A stretch of 64,000 nucleotides of DNA, taken from contig JAWKLG010000008.1 of the NCBI GenBank assembly GCA_041392845.1, positions 62,001 to 126,000 of the forward strand, written 5' to 3'. A model generated the notes under the pieces. It had not been told where the DNA came from. It searched no databases and was given only the letters and a program-made list of their open reading frames with translations. Shown here piece after piece: positions 26,764-34,486 of this stretch (position 1 is the first letter of the stretch; each line of letters opens with the position of its first letter). The position numbers and the translations under genes were made by a program. The stretch is from JAGQWW01 sp041392845. GTDB taxonomy: Bacteria; Bacteroidota; Bacteroidia; Chitinophagales; Saprospiraceae.

Positions 26764-29439
26764 TTAGTCCACCTTTATCAGCGTTAATTTATCCAACATA
26801 GCTCTGTTGGTGATTCCATTCATGTTTTCATTGAAAGGTTTAAGCTCAAGACTAAGGGAATTGATGCCTGCTTTGAAATACATTTCTTCCGGATTTGTTT
26901 TTCCCCAATCCGACCATTCGTTAGTACCTCTTTGGGGAAAAACAAAAACTGCTGACTTCTCATCATTCAAATAAAGGGTTCGCAAGGCACATTTATTATC
27001 GGTATTCCATGGACCGCTACCATTGGAATAGGTAAAATAAACCAGGTAATATCCCGACTCCTTTAAGTTTAAGGAAAACTCTAATCTCTCATTGACTCCT
27101 TTGTCAATTTCTATGAATCCACTACCTGAAAAATTTGTAAAAGGATAAGCAGCTTGTTCTTTAAACGATTCCATCTCAAATTCTAATGGTGCATTATCAT
27201 CCAAAAACCAAACTGGTTGGCTAGAGAAACTTTCCCAGCCTTTTTCATCCAATGCAGTCACTACATATTCTGCAAATCCAGGTTCAGATATGGAAAAGCT
27301 GTTTTGTTTTGTCTCCAATACCATTTTACCATTGCGATATACTTTATAAGAATTTGCATTCGCCACTTTCTTCCAATTTATTTCATTACCTGATAAGCTT
27401 GTAATAGGATTTGGCAGGGAAAAATGATTGGAAACAAAATTAGTAGGCTTTTCAAATCTGTTATTGGCCATTCTGATTTGAATGGTATGTTCACCTGAAA
27501 TATCAGCACTAAAAAATCCGTCCTCCAATGGCTTCCCATCCATGGAAATTGCTCCAATTAAATTTCCATATCCGATCACTTCAATATGTAAGGTGGCATT
27601 TCTGTATTTAAAATTGTTCAACTTCTTTCTACCCCGAAAGGCCGATGGAATTACAGGTTGAAATCTGATTCCATTTTCTTCAAGATTAATTCCCATAAAG
27701 ACTTTATTGACCATAGCAATGTTTCCTGCCATGCTCCAAAGCATTTGATGAGAATTTATTTCTGTCCCTTTATAATCTCCGGTCTCAGCAACCATGTTTT
27801 CGTAATTGGTTAAAAAGAACAGGCAGGCTCTGTAAAGAGAAGAAAGACCTTGAGTCAGTACCTTTTCATTCCCCTCCTTAGCTGCTGCAAGATTCCAATA
27901 GGATTGTACAAATGGCCAAATCCCATTGTTATGATAGGGTGGGATACCCGGAATTTGAGGATAAATACAAGTTACACCAAAAGGAGTGACGGGACTCTCA
28001 CTCATTATTCTGAAAGCTTCTTCTTCTCCGGCAACTCCAAATAAAACTGCCAGTGATTCTCCCAATGCTTCAAATCTTTCCGAAGGGATTTTTTTAAATC
28101 GGCCATAATTGTATTGGTTGTAAAAACCTCTGTCCCGATTCCACAATTGTTGGTTGATTCCATCTTTAATAGCAGTTGCTCTTTTATCAAATTCACTTCC
28201 ATCTTTTTGAAGTGCTTTGGCCATTTTAGCAAGAATGGAATGTGCCTGATAATGAACGACATTGGTTCCCAGGTTCTCTGAAAGGTAAATATCCTTGTTA
28301 TCCATCCACTTTGGATATGTTTGCTCTCGCCAATCCAGGAAAGAAGATTCTCCGCGATAAAGTTTTGATTCGGAAGATTGCAACACTTCAAAGTCATCTT
28401 CCAAAGTGTTTTTTATGATGTCAAAAGATTGCCTGAGCCATTCCTTATCGCCGGTAAACTTATAAAGTTCCCAGGCTGCTATCGCCCATACTGTCCTGTC
28501 TGATGAAATCGGCCAGGCTCCTCCTGAACCGGTATCTTGTATAATTCTATCATTCTTAACTTTTTTTAAGAGGCTGTTTTTTGCTATAGCCGGTTCATGC
28601 ATTGCAAAGGCCAAAAATATGCTATAACTAATATCCCTGGTCCAAACGCCTCCCCATTTTGCTCCGGTACGTAAAGTGCTATCCGACTCGATGGCTAATT
28701 TTGCCTCTTCCAGCGAAAGGTTGTAGATAGCGTCCAGTATAGGGATATCAGATTCAAATTGAGGTTTATCAGAAATATCCTGGCTAAGTTTCCATTGCTT
28801 TTCTTCTTCCTGTCCATCCTTGTAAGGATTAAGCTCCAGGTTTATTTCGTAAATATTTGGATTTTCTTTGGAAGGAAGAAGTTGCAAACCTTTGCCCTCT
28901 AAATTGACAAAATCCCAACTAAGAGGTTCGGCATTTCCTGCAATGTAAACACCTTTGAAATCGGAGGCAGCAATTTTTGTCCCATCATAGGCTTCATAAA
29001 ATCCTTTTTCTTCAAAAGCCTTTAATACCGGACTAAAATCCAGTTTAAAAGTGTAGTTTGAATTTGGAGCAAGAAATTCTGCCTCTGATTCCATTCCACT
29101 GCTTAGCTTTTGGCCAAAAACTACGATGGGCAATTGTGATTTTCCTGCCAAATTAATTTGATGATTGACACCAATAGGGAGTTCGTTGTCCTTTTCGTTT
29201 ATACTGAATTTAAATTCAATGATGCTTGAGAAATTGCTTGAAGCCGGACTCTTATATTTTGATACTATATGATTTGGGGATTTTACGACGGCCGTATTGG
29301 ACCCCTGAACAACAGAATCTAAAAAGAGGGAATAGTGAGAATTAGAAAAAATCAAGTTGGATTCATTTGAACCACACGAATTTAAAATCAACAGCATCAA
29401 AATCCCTAAAATAACTGAAAAAATTGAATTTCGGCTCAT
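26764..29439 (-). CDS. Six-hairpin (alpha/alpha)6 glycosidase lipoprotein
   Basis: 891 residues from the Met at 29439. Signal with lipobox ILNSC (Cys22). An N-terminal beta domain (to about 230) is followed by an (alpha/alpha)6-barrel: GGVWTRDISY, GSGGAWPISSDRTVWAIAAWE, FLDWREQTYP, YHNNGIWPFVQSYW, EINSHQMLWSMAG. This layout is that of GH63/GH37/GH65-related clans; exact family uncertain. Then comes a fibronectin-like segment (about 690-755) and a C-terminal carbohydrate-binding-like domain (about 765-891). Likely a surface or periplasmic glycan-degrading enzyme. A TACATTTG promoter box just upstream supports this start over the longer frame (to 29568). Confidence 0.85.
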   Translation of the reverse strand: MSRNSIFSVILGILMLLILNSCGSNESNLIFSNSHYSLFLDSVVQGSNTAVVKSPNHIVSKYKSPASSNFSSIIEFKFSINEKDNELPIGVNHQINLAGKSQLPIVVFGQKLSSGMESEAEFLAPNSNYTFKLDFSPVLKAFEEKGFYEAYDGTKIAASDFKGVYIAGNAEPLSWDFVNLEGKGLQLLPSKENPNIYEINLELNPYKDGQEEEKQWKLSQDISDKPQFESDIPILDAIYNLSLEEAKLAIESDSTLRTGAKWGGVWTRDISYSIFLAFAMHEPAIAKNSLLKKVKNDRIIQDTGSGGAWPISSDRTVWAIAAWELYKFTGDKEWLRQSFDIIKNTLEDDFEVLQSSESKLYRGESSFLDWREQTYPKWMDNKDIYLSENLGTNVVHYQAHSILAKMAKALQKDGSEFDKRATAIKDGINQQLWNRDRGFYNQYNYGRFKKIPSERFEALGESLAVLFGVAGEEEAFRIMSESPVTPFGVTCIYPQIPGIPPYHNNGIWPFVQSYWNLAAAKEGNEKVLTQGLSSLYRACLFFLTNYENMVAETGDYKGTEINSHQMLWSMAGNIAMVNKVFMGINLEENGIRFQPVIPSAFRGRKKLNNFKYRNATLHIEVIGYGNLIGAISMDGKPLEDGFFSADISGEHTIQIRMANNRFEKPTNFVSNHFSLPNPITSLSGNEINWKKVANANSYKVYRNGKMVLETKQNSFSISEPGFAEYVVTALDEKGWESFSSQPVWFLDDNAPLEFEMESFKEQAAYPFTNFSGSGFIEIDKGVNERLEFSLNLKESGYYLVYFTYSNGSGPWNTDNKCALRTLYLNDEKSAVFVFPQRGTNEWSDWGKTNPEEMYFKAGINSLSLELKPFNENMNGITNRAMLDKLTLIKVD

Positions 29440-29461
29440 AAGAAAAACTGGTTTGAAAAGG

Positions 29462-29469
29462 CAAATGTA
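29462..29469 (-). promoter_or_regulatory. -7 box (TACATTTG) of the glycosidase gene
   Basis: Exact TAnnTTTG match on the minus strand, 22 bases upstream of the ATG at 29439. Confidence 0.55.
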
Positions 29470-29616
29470 AATGGTAATTGTGATTTCTATGCTCATTTGG
29501 AGTCCGTCCTTTTTTGGTTGAGTACTTTCATCACCATTTTTTTGTTGCAGGTAACCTTTTGAAAACAAAAAACAAATGATTTACTTAAAATTGTCAAGTG
29601 TTTGAATAGAAGTTAT

Positions 29617-29628
29617 ACCTGTACAGGT
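29617..29628. promoter_or_regulatory. 12-bp perfect palindrome, possible operator
   Basis: ACCTGTACAGGT is a perfect palindrome about 135 bases upstream of the mscS start and 48 bases before the leader terminator. Confidence 0.35.
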
Positions 29629-29675
29629 TAACGTTTATTCGGCTTGTGAAAAAATTTAGGGTCTCTAATCCACAA

Positions 29676-29710
29676 AACCTTCAGTGATATTCGCTGGAGG
29701 TTTTTTTTTT
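29676..29710 (+). terminator. Strong hairpin terminator in the mscS leader
   Basis: A 12-bp stem (29676-29687 with 29691-29702, two G-U pairs, loop TAT) is followed by a T run to 29710. No plus-strand gene ends upstream within 2.9 kb, so it must end a short leader or small RNA instead of an mRNA. Confidence 0.8.
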
Positions 29711-29726
29711 GAACCTGAATTAAGAT

Positions 29727-29763
29727 TTTTGGGTTTATCTTTTTTTAAACGAAAAACCCAAAA
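29727..29763 (+). promoter_or_regulatory. Hairpin abutting the mscS start codon
   Basis: TTTTGGGTTT (29727-29736) pairs perfectly with AAACCCAAAA (29754-29763), which ends at the base before ATG 29764. In RNA it would bury the ribosome-binding region. Confidence 0.45.
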
Positions 29764-30648
29764 ATGGACTTTGAAAATTTCTTCAGTGATATTAAAATCC
29801 AGGTAGGAACTTATTATGACAACCTGGTTGTATTATTTCCAAAACTCGTTTTGGGTCTTACTATTCTTATTCTATTTTTTCTCCTTTCCAGGATACTAAA
29901 AAGTTATAGCAATAAAAGACTTCAGGTAAGGATGGATGATCCTTTACTGGCAAAATTTATATCAAATATTATTGGTACAGCTACCATTATTCTTGCCATC
30001 CTGATATTCCTGCAGGTTATCGGCCTGGGAGAAGTATCAATAGGTTTGCTTTCAACAGCCGGGGTTGGAGCTTTTATTTTAGGATTTGCATTTAAGGATA
30101 TCGGTGAGAATTTCCTGGCCGGTATTGTATTAGCTTTTAAAAGACCCTTTAGGGTAGGGGATACTGTTGAATTAGGAGGATATATAGGAAAAGTAGTTAC
30201 GCTTAACCTTCGTGATATCCAAATCAAAACTCCGGATGGAAAAGATATTTTTATACCCAATGCCACTGTCGTCAAAAATGCAGTAGTCAATTATACAATA
30301 GATGGTTTTTTAAGAATGGAATTCACCATAGGATTGGATTACGAGACCAATATGGAAGAAGCTGTAGGCATCATTTATGAGGTCGTAAGCCATCACCCTG
30401 AGGTTTTAAAAGGTGATAAAAAACCTCAAGTAGTTTATGGAGAGCTTGCATCAAGCACACTCAATGTGAATGTTCAATATTGGATCAACACCTTTGAATC
30501 CAAGGTTCCGGGGTTAATTTTAAAGCGAAACCTTATTGATAGCGTACTAGATGCGCTTAACAAAAATGGTTATTACCTACCAAGTGACATCATAGAAGTT
30601 AAGGCATACAGGGACAAAGATTTACCAATCAAATCTATGGCTGGTTAG
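29764..30648 (+). CDS. MscS-family mechanosensitive channel
   Basis: 294 residues. Three membrane helices (about 20-42, 65-85, 92-112); the pore-lining helix is STAGVGAFILGFAFKDIGE with the Gly/Ala packing of MscS TM3, followed by the soluble beta domain (VGDTVELGGYIGKVVTLNLRD, FIPNATVVKNAVVNY) and C-terminal alpha/beta cage. It releases solutes under hypo-osmotic stress. Its leader has a palindrome, a terminator and a start-site hairpin, which suggests regulated expression. Its stop overlaps that of the convergent gene by four bases. Confidence 0.93.
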   Translation: MDFENFFSDIKIQVGTYYDNLVVLFPKLVLGLTILILFFLLSRILKSYSNKRLQVRMDDPLLAKFISNIIGTATIILAILIFLQVIGLGEVSIGLLSTAGVGAFILGFAFKDIGENFLAGIVLAFKRPFRVGDTVELGGYIGKVVTLNLRDIQIKTPDGKDIFIPNATVVKNAVVNYTIDGFLRMEFTIGLDYETNMEEAVGIIYEVVSHHPEVLKGDKKPQVVYGELASSTLNVNVQYWINTFESKVPGLILKRNLIDSVLDALNKNGYYLPSDIIEVKAYRDKDLPIKSMAG

Positions 30649-31442
30649 TTCCAGAAATTGTCTCTGACGTAAGCAGCACCAGTTTTTATAGCATTATCAT
30701 AATCACAAGGATTGTTATGATTTAGTCCGGATACCAGATCAAAAACGATAACACTTCCTACTAATTTAGACGTATCTATAAAAGCTTCAGTTTGGGGATA
30801 TGGATAAACACTATCATCTTCACCATGAATACAATATATAGGAACATCAAACCTAAACGCATTGCCATCTTCATCAAGGGTATTGTATTGAGAAGCAATT
30901 GGCATGGCTGATTTTGTCCACCTTGGCTGGTTTTCGGCATAAAACCATGCTCCGTTTCCTCCTTCTCCAAAACCCATCACCAGGACTTTATTGGTATCAA
31001 CTGGTAAATATTCCCTTGCCAGTCTGATGAGACCAACAACTATTTCCTGATTTGGTGGTGCATCCCATCCTACAAATCCGCCATTAGGACTAATAATATA
31101 GGCATCCAGCTCACTTAGACCTTCTTCAACATAACAGGATGTTTCCTGATGTGCACTCATACTACCTCCTAAATCATCGTGAAGTGCAAGGACACAAGGT
31201 TTAGGGTCACTGTTTGGATTGTCGGGAGCTATGATTCTGAATCTCCAGGCAACTCCGGTATAAGCTTCCATTTCCAAATCATTTATTCCAGGCTGAATTT
31301 CGATTTCGCTAAATGATTGTCTTATGTCGTCAAAATCTCGGACAACAGTGGGTTCTGTTTTCTCACAAGAGCTGAAAAGAATCAGCATGGAAAAAACAGC
31401 ACCAACTGCGGTGAAACCAGTTTTGATTATATTGCTTTGCAT
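30645..31442 (-). CDS. Alpha/beta-hydrolase-fold lipoprotein lacking the nucleophilic Ser
   Basis: 265 residues. Lipobox LFSSC (Cys26). The fold resembles PHB-depolymerase/carboxylesterase proteins: CVLALHDDLGGS (82-93), GFGEGGNGAW (156-165) at the nucleophile elbow, IHGEDDSVYPY (204-214) with the acidic residue, and SGLNHNN (237-243) with His241. The elbow normally reads GxSxGG; here the Ser is Gly158 (G-F-G-E-G). The Asp and His remain. So classic serine hydrolysis is unlikely; the protein may bind its substrate or use another mechanism, or the family assignment may be looser than it seems. Confidence 0.75.
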   Translation of the reverse strand: MQSNIIKTGFTAVGAVFSMLILFSSCEKTEPTVVRDFDDIRQSFSEIEIQPGINDLEMEAYTGVAWRFRIIAPDNPNSDPKPCVLALHDDLGGSMSAHQETSCYVEEGLSELDAYIISPNGGFVGWDAPPNQEIVVGLIRLAREYLPVDTNKVLVMGFGEGGNGAWFYAENQPRWTKSAMPIASQYNTLDEDGNAFRFDVPIYCIHGEDDSVYPYPQTEAFIDTSKLVGSVIVFDLVSGLNHNNPCDYDNAIKTGAAYVRDNFWN

Positions 31443-31480
31443 GGTTTAGATTTTACTAACGCGTAAATAAATTTGGTCAT

Positions 31481-31981
31481 TTAAAATTTCAATTCAAAAA
31501 TTTCGTAATGCCCGATCGATGCAATCTTTTGAAAATCATTTCTTAAAATATGCACCTTTGATGCCATATTATCTATATGGACTTCAGCTTGAACAGAACT
31601 TAATAATAGGGTCTTTTCAGCAAATTCCAAAATCAATGGCATTACTTCAGTAATAATACCTTTCCCCCGATGTTCTGTTTTTAATTCAAATCCTATCTCT
31701 GCTAAGCTTTTATCCTCTTTAAAATTCCAAAGACAGAAGATTCCCAAAAAGTTTCCAAGTGTTTTACTTTCCACTATCCAATAATACCATTTGACATTAC
31801 GAATTCCTTCCAAAATCATTTCGAGGAATTTTTTAGTCTCTGATCTGGATTTATCTTCCGTCCTTTCAACAAATACATTATTCTCTGGATCAATCCTCAT
31901 TTGAAAAAGCATTTCCAAATCTTCTATAGAGGGCGATCTTAATTTAAAATTTTGTGTCTCAAGATTAGGTTGTGGTACCAT
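31481..31981 (-). CDS. GNAT family N-acetyltransferase (RimJ/RimL type)
   Basis: 166 residues from the Met at 31981 (MVPQPNLETQNFKLRSPSIED). RimJ/RimL-type features: N-terminal strand with LRSPSIEDLE, WYYWIVESKTLGNFLGIFCLWNF, AEIGFELKTEHRGKGIITE with the acetyl-CoA-binding RGKGI, and a C-terminal EVHIDNMASKVH. The frame extends 47 codons upstream over the neighbouring DUF1415 gene, which is clearly not the start; from 31981 the gap to that gene's stop is 4 bases. Confidence 0.9.
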   Translation of the reverse strand: MVPQPNLETQNFKLRSPSIEDLEMLFQMRIDPENNVFVERTEDKSRSETKKFLEMILEGIRNVKWYYWIVESKTLGNFLGIFCLWNFKEDKSLAEIGFELKTEHRGKGIITEVMPLILEFAEKTLLLSSVQAEVHIDNMASKVHILRNDFQKIASIGHYEIFELKF

Positions 31982-31985
31982 TTTT

Positions 31986-32537
31986 TTAATTGTCAACCTC
32001 CCTAAACACAAGTTTGAATCTTTTTTTGAGTTCTTCACTTCCAAGTTCGTCCAAAACTGCTTTGTTAATGGCTGGAATTTTTTCAGTATCCGGATGGGAT
32101 TCGATGGCATCTGCGACTTCATCTATTCTCAAAAGATGAATCATTGGGAAAGGTGAACGGTTGACGTAATTGACCGGTTCATTTTCATCAGTTTCTTCAA
32201 ACCTAAAATCAGGATGAAATCCAGCCAATTGAACATCTTCGGATTTTCCATGCAATTCCAGTAATTCTTCTGCGATATAATAAATATCTAAAAACTCTTC
32301 AAAAGTCCAGGTGACCTCAGGCAGAATAAAAAGCGTATTGGAAATATCCTCCTTTGGTGTTTGTTCCAACAATTCTACCTCTTCCCAGAATTTCATTAAG
32401 ATGCTTTCAGGATCAGTTTCCTCACAGGTTTGAAACCTAATTTGATTTTTGTTAAAAGGCTTTCGAGCAAATGGACATAAATTGAATCCAATTACAAAAT
32501 CAAGCACCCAATGTTGGGTTATCGAAGCTGGCTTCAT
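31986..32537 (-). CDS. DUF1415 family protein
   Basis: 183 residues. Matches DUF1415 in its order of segments: HWVLDFVIGFNLCPFARKPF (N-terminal Cys-Pro-Phe), a middle with LFILPEVTWTFEEFLDI, and QLAGFHPDFRF...NRSPFPMIHLLR. The conserved Cys, His and Asp suggest an active site but no activity is established. Four bases upstream of the GNAT gene on the same strand. Confidence 0.92.
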   Translation of the reverse strand: MKPASITQHWVLDFVIGFNLCPFARKPFNKNQIRFQTCEETDPESILMKFWEEVELLEQTPKEDISNTLFILPEVTWTFEEFLDIYYIAEELLELHGKSEDVQLAGFHPDFRFEETDENEPVNYVNRSPFPMIHLLRIDEVADAIESHPDTEKIPAINKAVLDELGSEELKKRFKLVFREVDN

Positions 32538-32588
32538 TCTTTTTTTTCGTAAAGGAAATAAATTATTTCAACTCAGGAAAAGGTATCC

Positions 32589-32951
32589 TTAAATCCAATT
32601 TAGGGTTTCTCGAGTCAGATCACTTTTTGAAGCATCACCGGTATTGAGGGTAGAAGCGGGTTCAAACAGCAACACCTCGACTTCTTCATGAGCAACAGGC
32701 CTGTGCTCAATACCTTTGGGGACTACCAGGAATTCACCAGGATTCAACCTGATTTCTTTATCTCGAAATTCAATAATCAGGCTTCCTTTTACCACCAAAA
32801 ACATTTCATCTTCTTCTGTATGGCTGTGCCAAACAAATTCGCCTTTCAATTTGGCAACCTTGACATGTTGGCCATTCAGCGCTGCAACAATTCTTGGATT
32901 CCAATGATCATTAAAAGAATTAAACTTTTCATTCAGGACTACTTTTTCCAT
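32589..32951 (-). CDS. Cupin-domain protein
   Basis: 120 residues, single cupin. Metal ligands His42, His44, Glu49 (WHSHTEEDEMF) and His83 (GIEHRP) fit the HxHx(3-4)E...H pattern. Small cupins of this form are dioxygenase-like, isomerase-like or sensory; the substrate is not evident. Its stop-start spacing to the methyltransferase gene upstream is 4 bases, so they are co-transcribed. Confidence 0.9.
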   Translation of the reverse strand: MEKVVLNEKFNSFNDHWNPRIVAALNGQHVKVAKLKGEFVWHSHTEEDEMFLVVKGSLIIEFRDKEIRLNPGEFLVVPKGIEHRPVAHEEVEVLLFEPASTLNTGDASKSDLTRETLNWI

Positions 32952-32955
32952 TTGC

Positions 32956-33747
32956 TTAGATTGATTTTATTGCTTTTAAAGCGTAAACGAGAGGAACCTT
33001 ATTACCAAATTTCTCTACTTGGAATTTTCCTTTTTCTGTTTCAATGGATCCTTTAAAAATATTGTACGGTGAATAATCGTATTCCCTTAAATTTTTCAAT
33101 TGGAGTTGCTGGTTTAGCAAGGCTTGAATTACCTCTGCCTGGCTATGATTCCAACAAACAAATTCCAGCGGAATTCCAGCATCTCTATCAGCATAGGAAC
33201 CAGTCGTGGATTCCTTGATTGGACCATCATTGAAATAAGAATAGGCAATCTTTTCAAGGTCATCATCAAACATCCAGATTACAGGATGGAATTCAGCGAA
33301 AATAAATTCTCCTTCAGGTTTGAGGAAATATTGGATAATATCTGCCCATTTGTCGAGATCAGGCAACCAGGTAATTGTACCATAGGAGGTAAAAACAACA
33401 TCAAATCGTTCATCAAGATGATTTTTTAAATCGTAGACATTACAATTGATGAAATTGGCATCCAAACCCAATTTTTCATTGAGCATTTTTGCCTTATCTA
33501 TTGCATCATTGGAAAGGTCAACTCCGGTTACTTTAGCGCCCATTCTTGCAAGTGACAATGAATCCTGACCAAAATGGCATTGCAAATGAAGCACTGACTT
33601 TCCTTCAAGATTCCCCAACAAGTCCAGTTCAATTGTTTTTAAAGAAGATTTCCCTTTTAAAAATCCTTCTACATCGTAAAAATCACTTTTAAAATTAATG
33701 CTAGCCCATCCGTTCCAACTTTCTTTGTTTAAGTCAAAATGATTCAT
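32956..33747 (-). CDS. Class I SAM-dependent methyltransferase
   Basis: 263 residues from the Met at 33747 (MNHFDLNKESW). SAM-binding motif I is VLHLQCHFGQDSLSLARMG; the acidic end of strand 2 is VTGVDLS; motif at strand 4 is FDVVFTSYGTITWL. Closest to the small-molecule methyltransferases of the Methyltransf_11/25 kind. A Met nine codons upstream (33774) is an alternative start. Acceptor unknown. Adjacent cupin gene downstream. Confidence 0.9.
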   Translation of the reverse strand: MNHFDLNKESWNGWASINFKSDFYDVEGFLKGKSSLKTIELDLLGNLEGKSVLHLQCHFGQDSLSLARMGAKVTGVDLSNDAIDKAKMLNEKLGLDANFINCNVYDLKNHLDERFDVVFTSYGTITWLPDLDKWADIIQYFLKPEGEFIFAEFHPVIWMFDDDLEKIAYSYFNDGPIKESTTGSYADRDAGIPLEFVCWNHSQAEVIQALLNQQLQLKNLREYDYSPYNIFKGSIETEKGKFQVEKFGNKVPLVYALKAIKSI

Positions 33748-33810
33748 ATAATTTGATTTTAGGTTTTTAAACACAAGCCCAACAGTTTACTGTGAAAAAT
33801 AATTCCCGCA

Positions 33811-34371
33811 TTAATCCCTTACCCAGGCATAAATTTCCATATCCATTAATTCCTTTCCTGCCTTTTTATATGACTTTCTTAGTACACCTTCTTTTAAAAA
33901 ACCTGATTTTAAAACAGCCTGGATACTTGATTTATTTTCAGGACCGATGATGGCAAAAATCCTTTCAAAGCCATGCTTAAACTTGCACCATTTCACCATT
34001 AATTGAAGCGCCTCCGAACCGTAACCCTGCCCTGAAAATTCAGAGAAAACAAAAAAGCCTAACTCTCCTTTTGGAACCGACCAATCTATATTTCTTATTG
34101 AAATTTGACCTATCAATTTTCCGGTTTCATTGTGGAATATTCCAAAAGTAAAAGCTGATTTTTCTTTCCAGGCATCTTGTTTTTCGGAAAAATATTTACC
34201 CACCTCATCCAGATTTTTTATTCGTCCAATCATCTTGGAAAAATAAGGTGCTAGTAGATGTCCGTCTAATTTTAAACCTTTCAAAAAGTACATCTTATCA
34301 GCTTCAAGGTAAGTCCGCAAAAGAATTCTTTTGGATTTCAACTGAACTATTTCCACTTGTTCGTGATGCAT
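33811..34371 (-). CDS. GNAT family N-acetyltransferase (RimJ/RimL type)
   Basis: 186 residues. Typical order: KSKRILLRTYLEADK, FGIFHNETGKLIGQISIRNIDW, KGELGFFVFSEFSGQGYGSEAL with the acetyl-CoA loop (SGQGYG), and ENKSSIQAVLKSGFLKEGVLRK. It is one of four GNAT genes in the window. Acceptor (protein N-terminus or small molecule) unknown. Confidence 0.92.
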   Translation of the reverse strand: MHHEQVEIVQLKSKRILLRTYLEADKMYFLKGLKLDGHLLAPYFSKMIGRIKNLDEVGKYFSEKQDAWKEKSAFTFGIFHNETGKLIGQISIRNIDWSVPKGELGFFVFSEFSGQGYGSEALQLMVKWCKFKHGFERIFAIIGPENKSSIQAVLKSGFLKEGVLRKSYKKAGKELMDMEIYAWVRD

Positions 34372-34486
34372 AAGAGAGAGCTTAAATCGATTTTTTAAAA
34401 AATAATATTTAAAGGAAATGTCAATTTAAAAAATCCACTTAAAAAAAACTTTCGTAAATGTTAATGAACCTCAAAAACCATATCAT

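Noticed and set aside
29440..29568. Longer N-terminus (start at 29568) for the glycosidase lipoprotein
   Set aside because: The lipoprotein signal begins at the internal Met (29439) and a TACATTTG box lies between the two starts.
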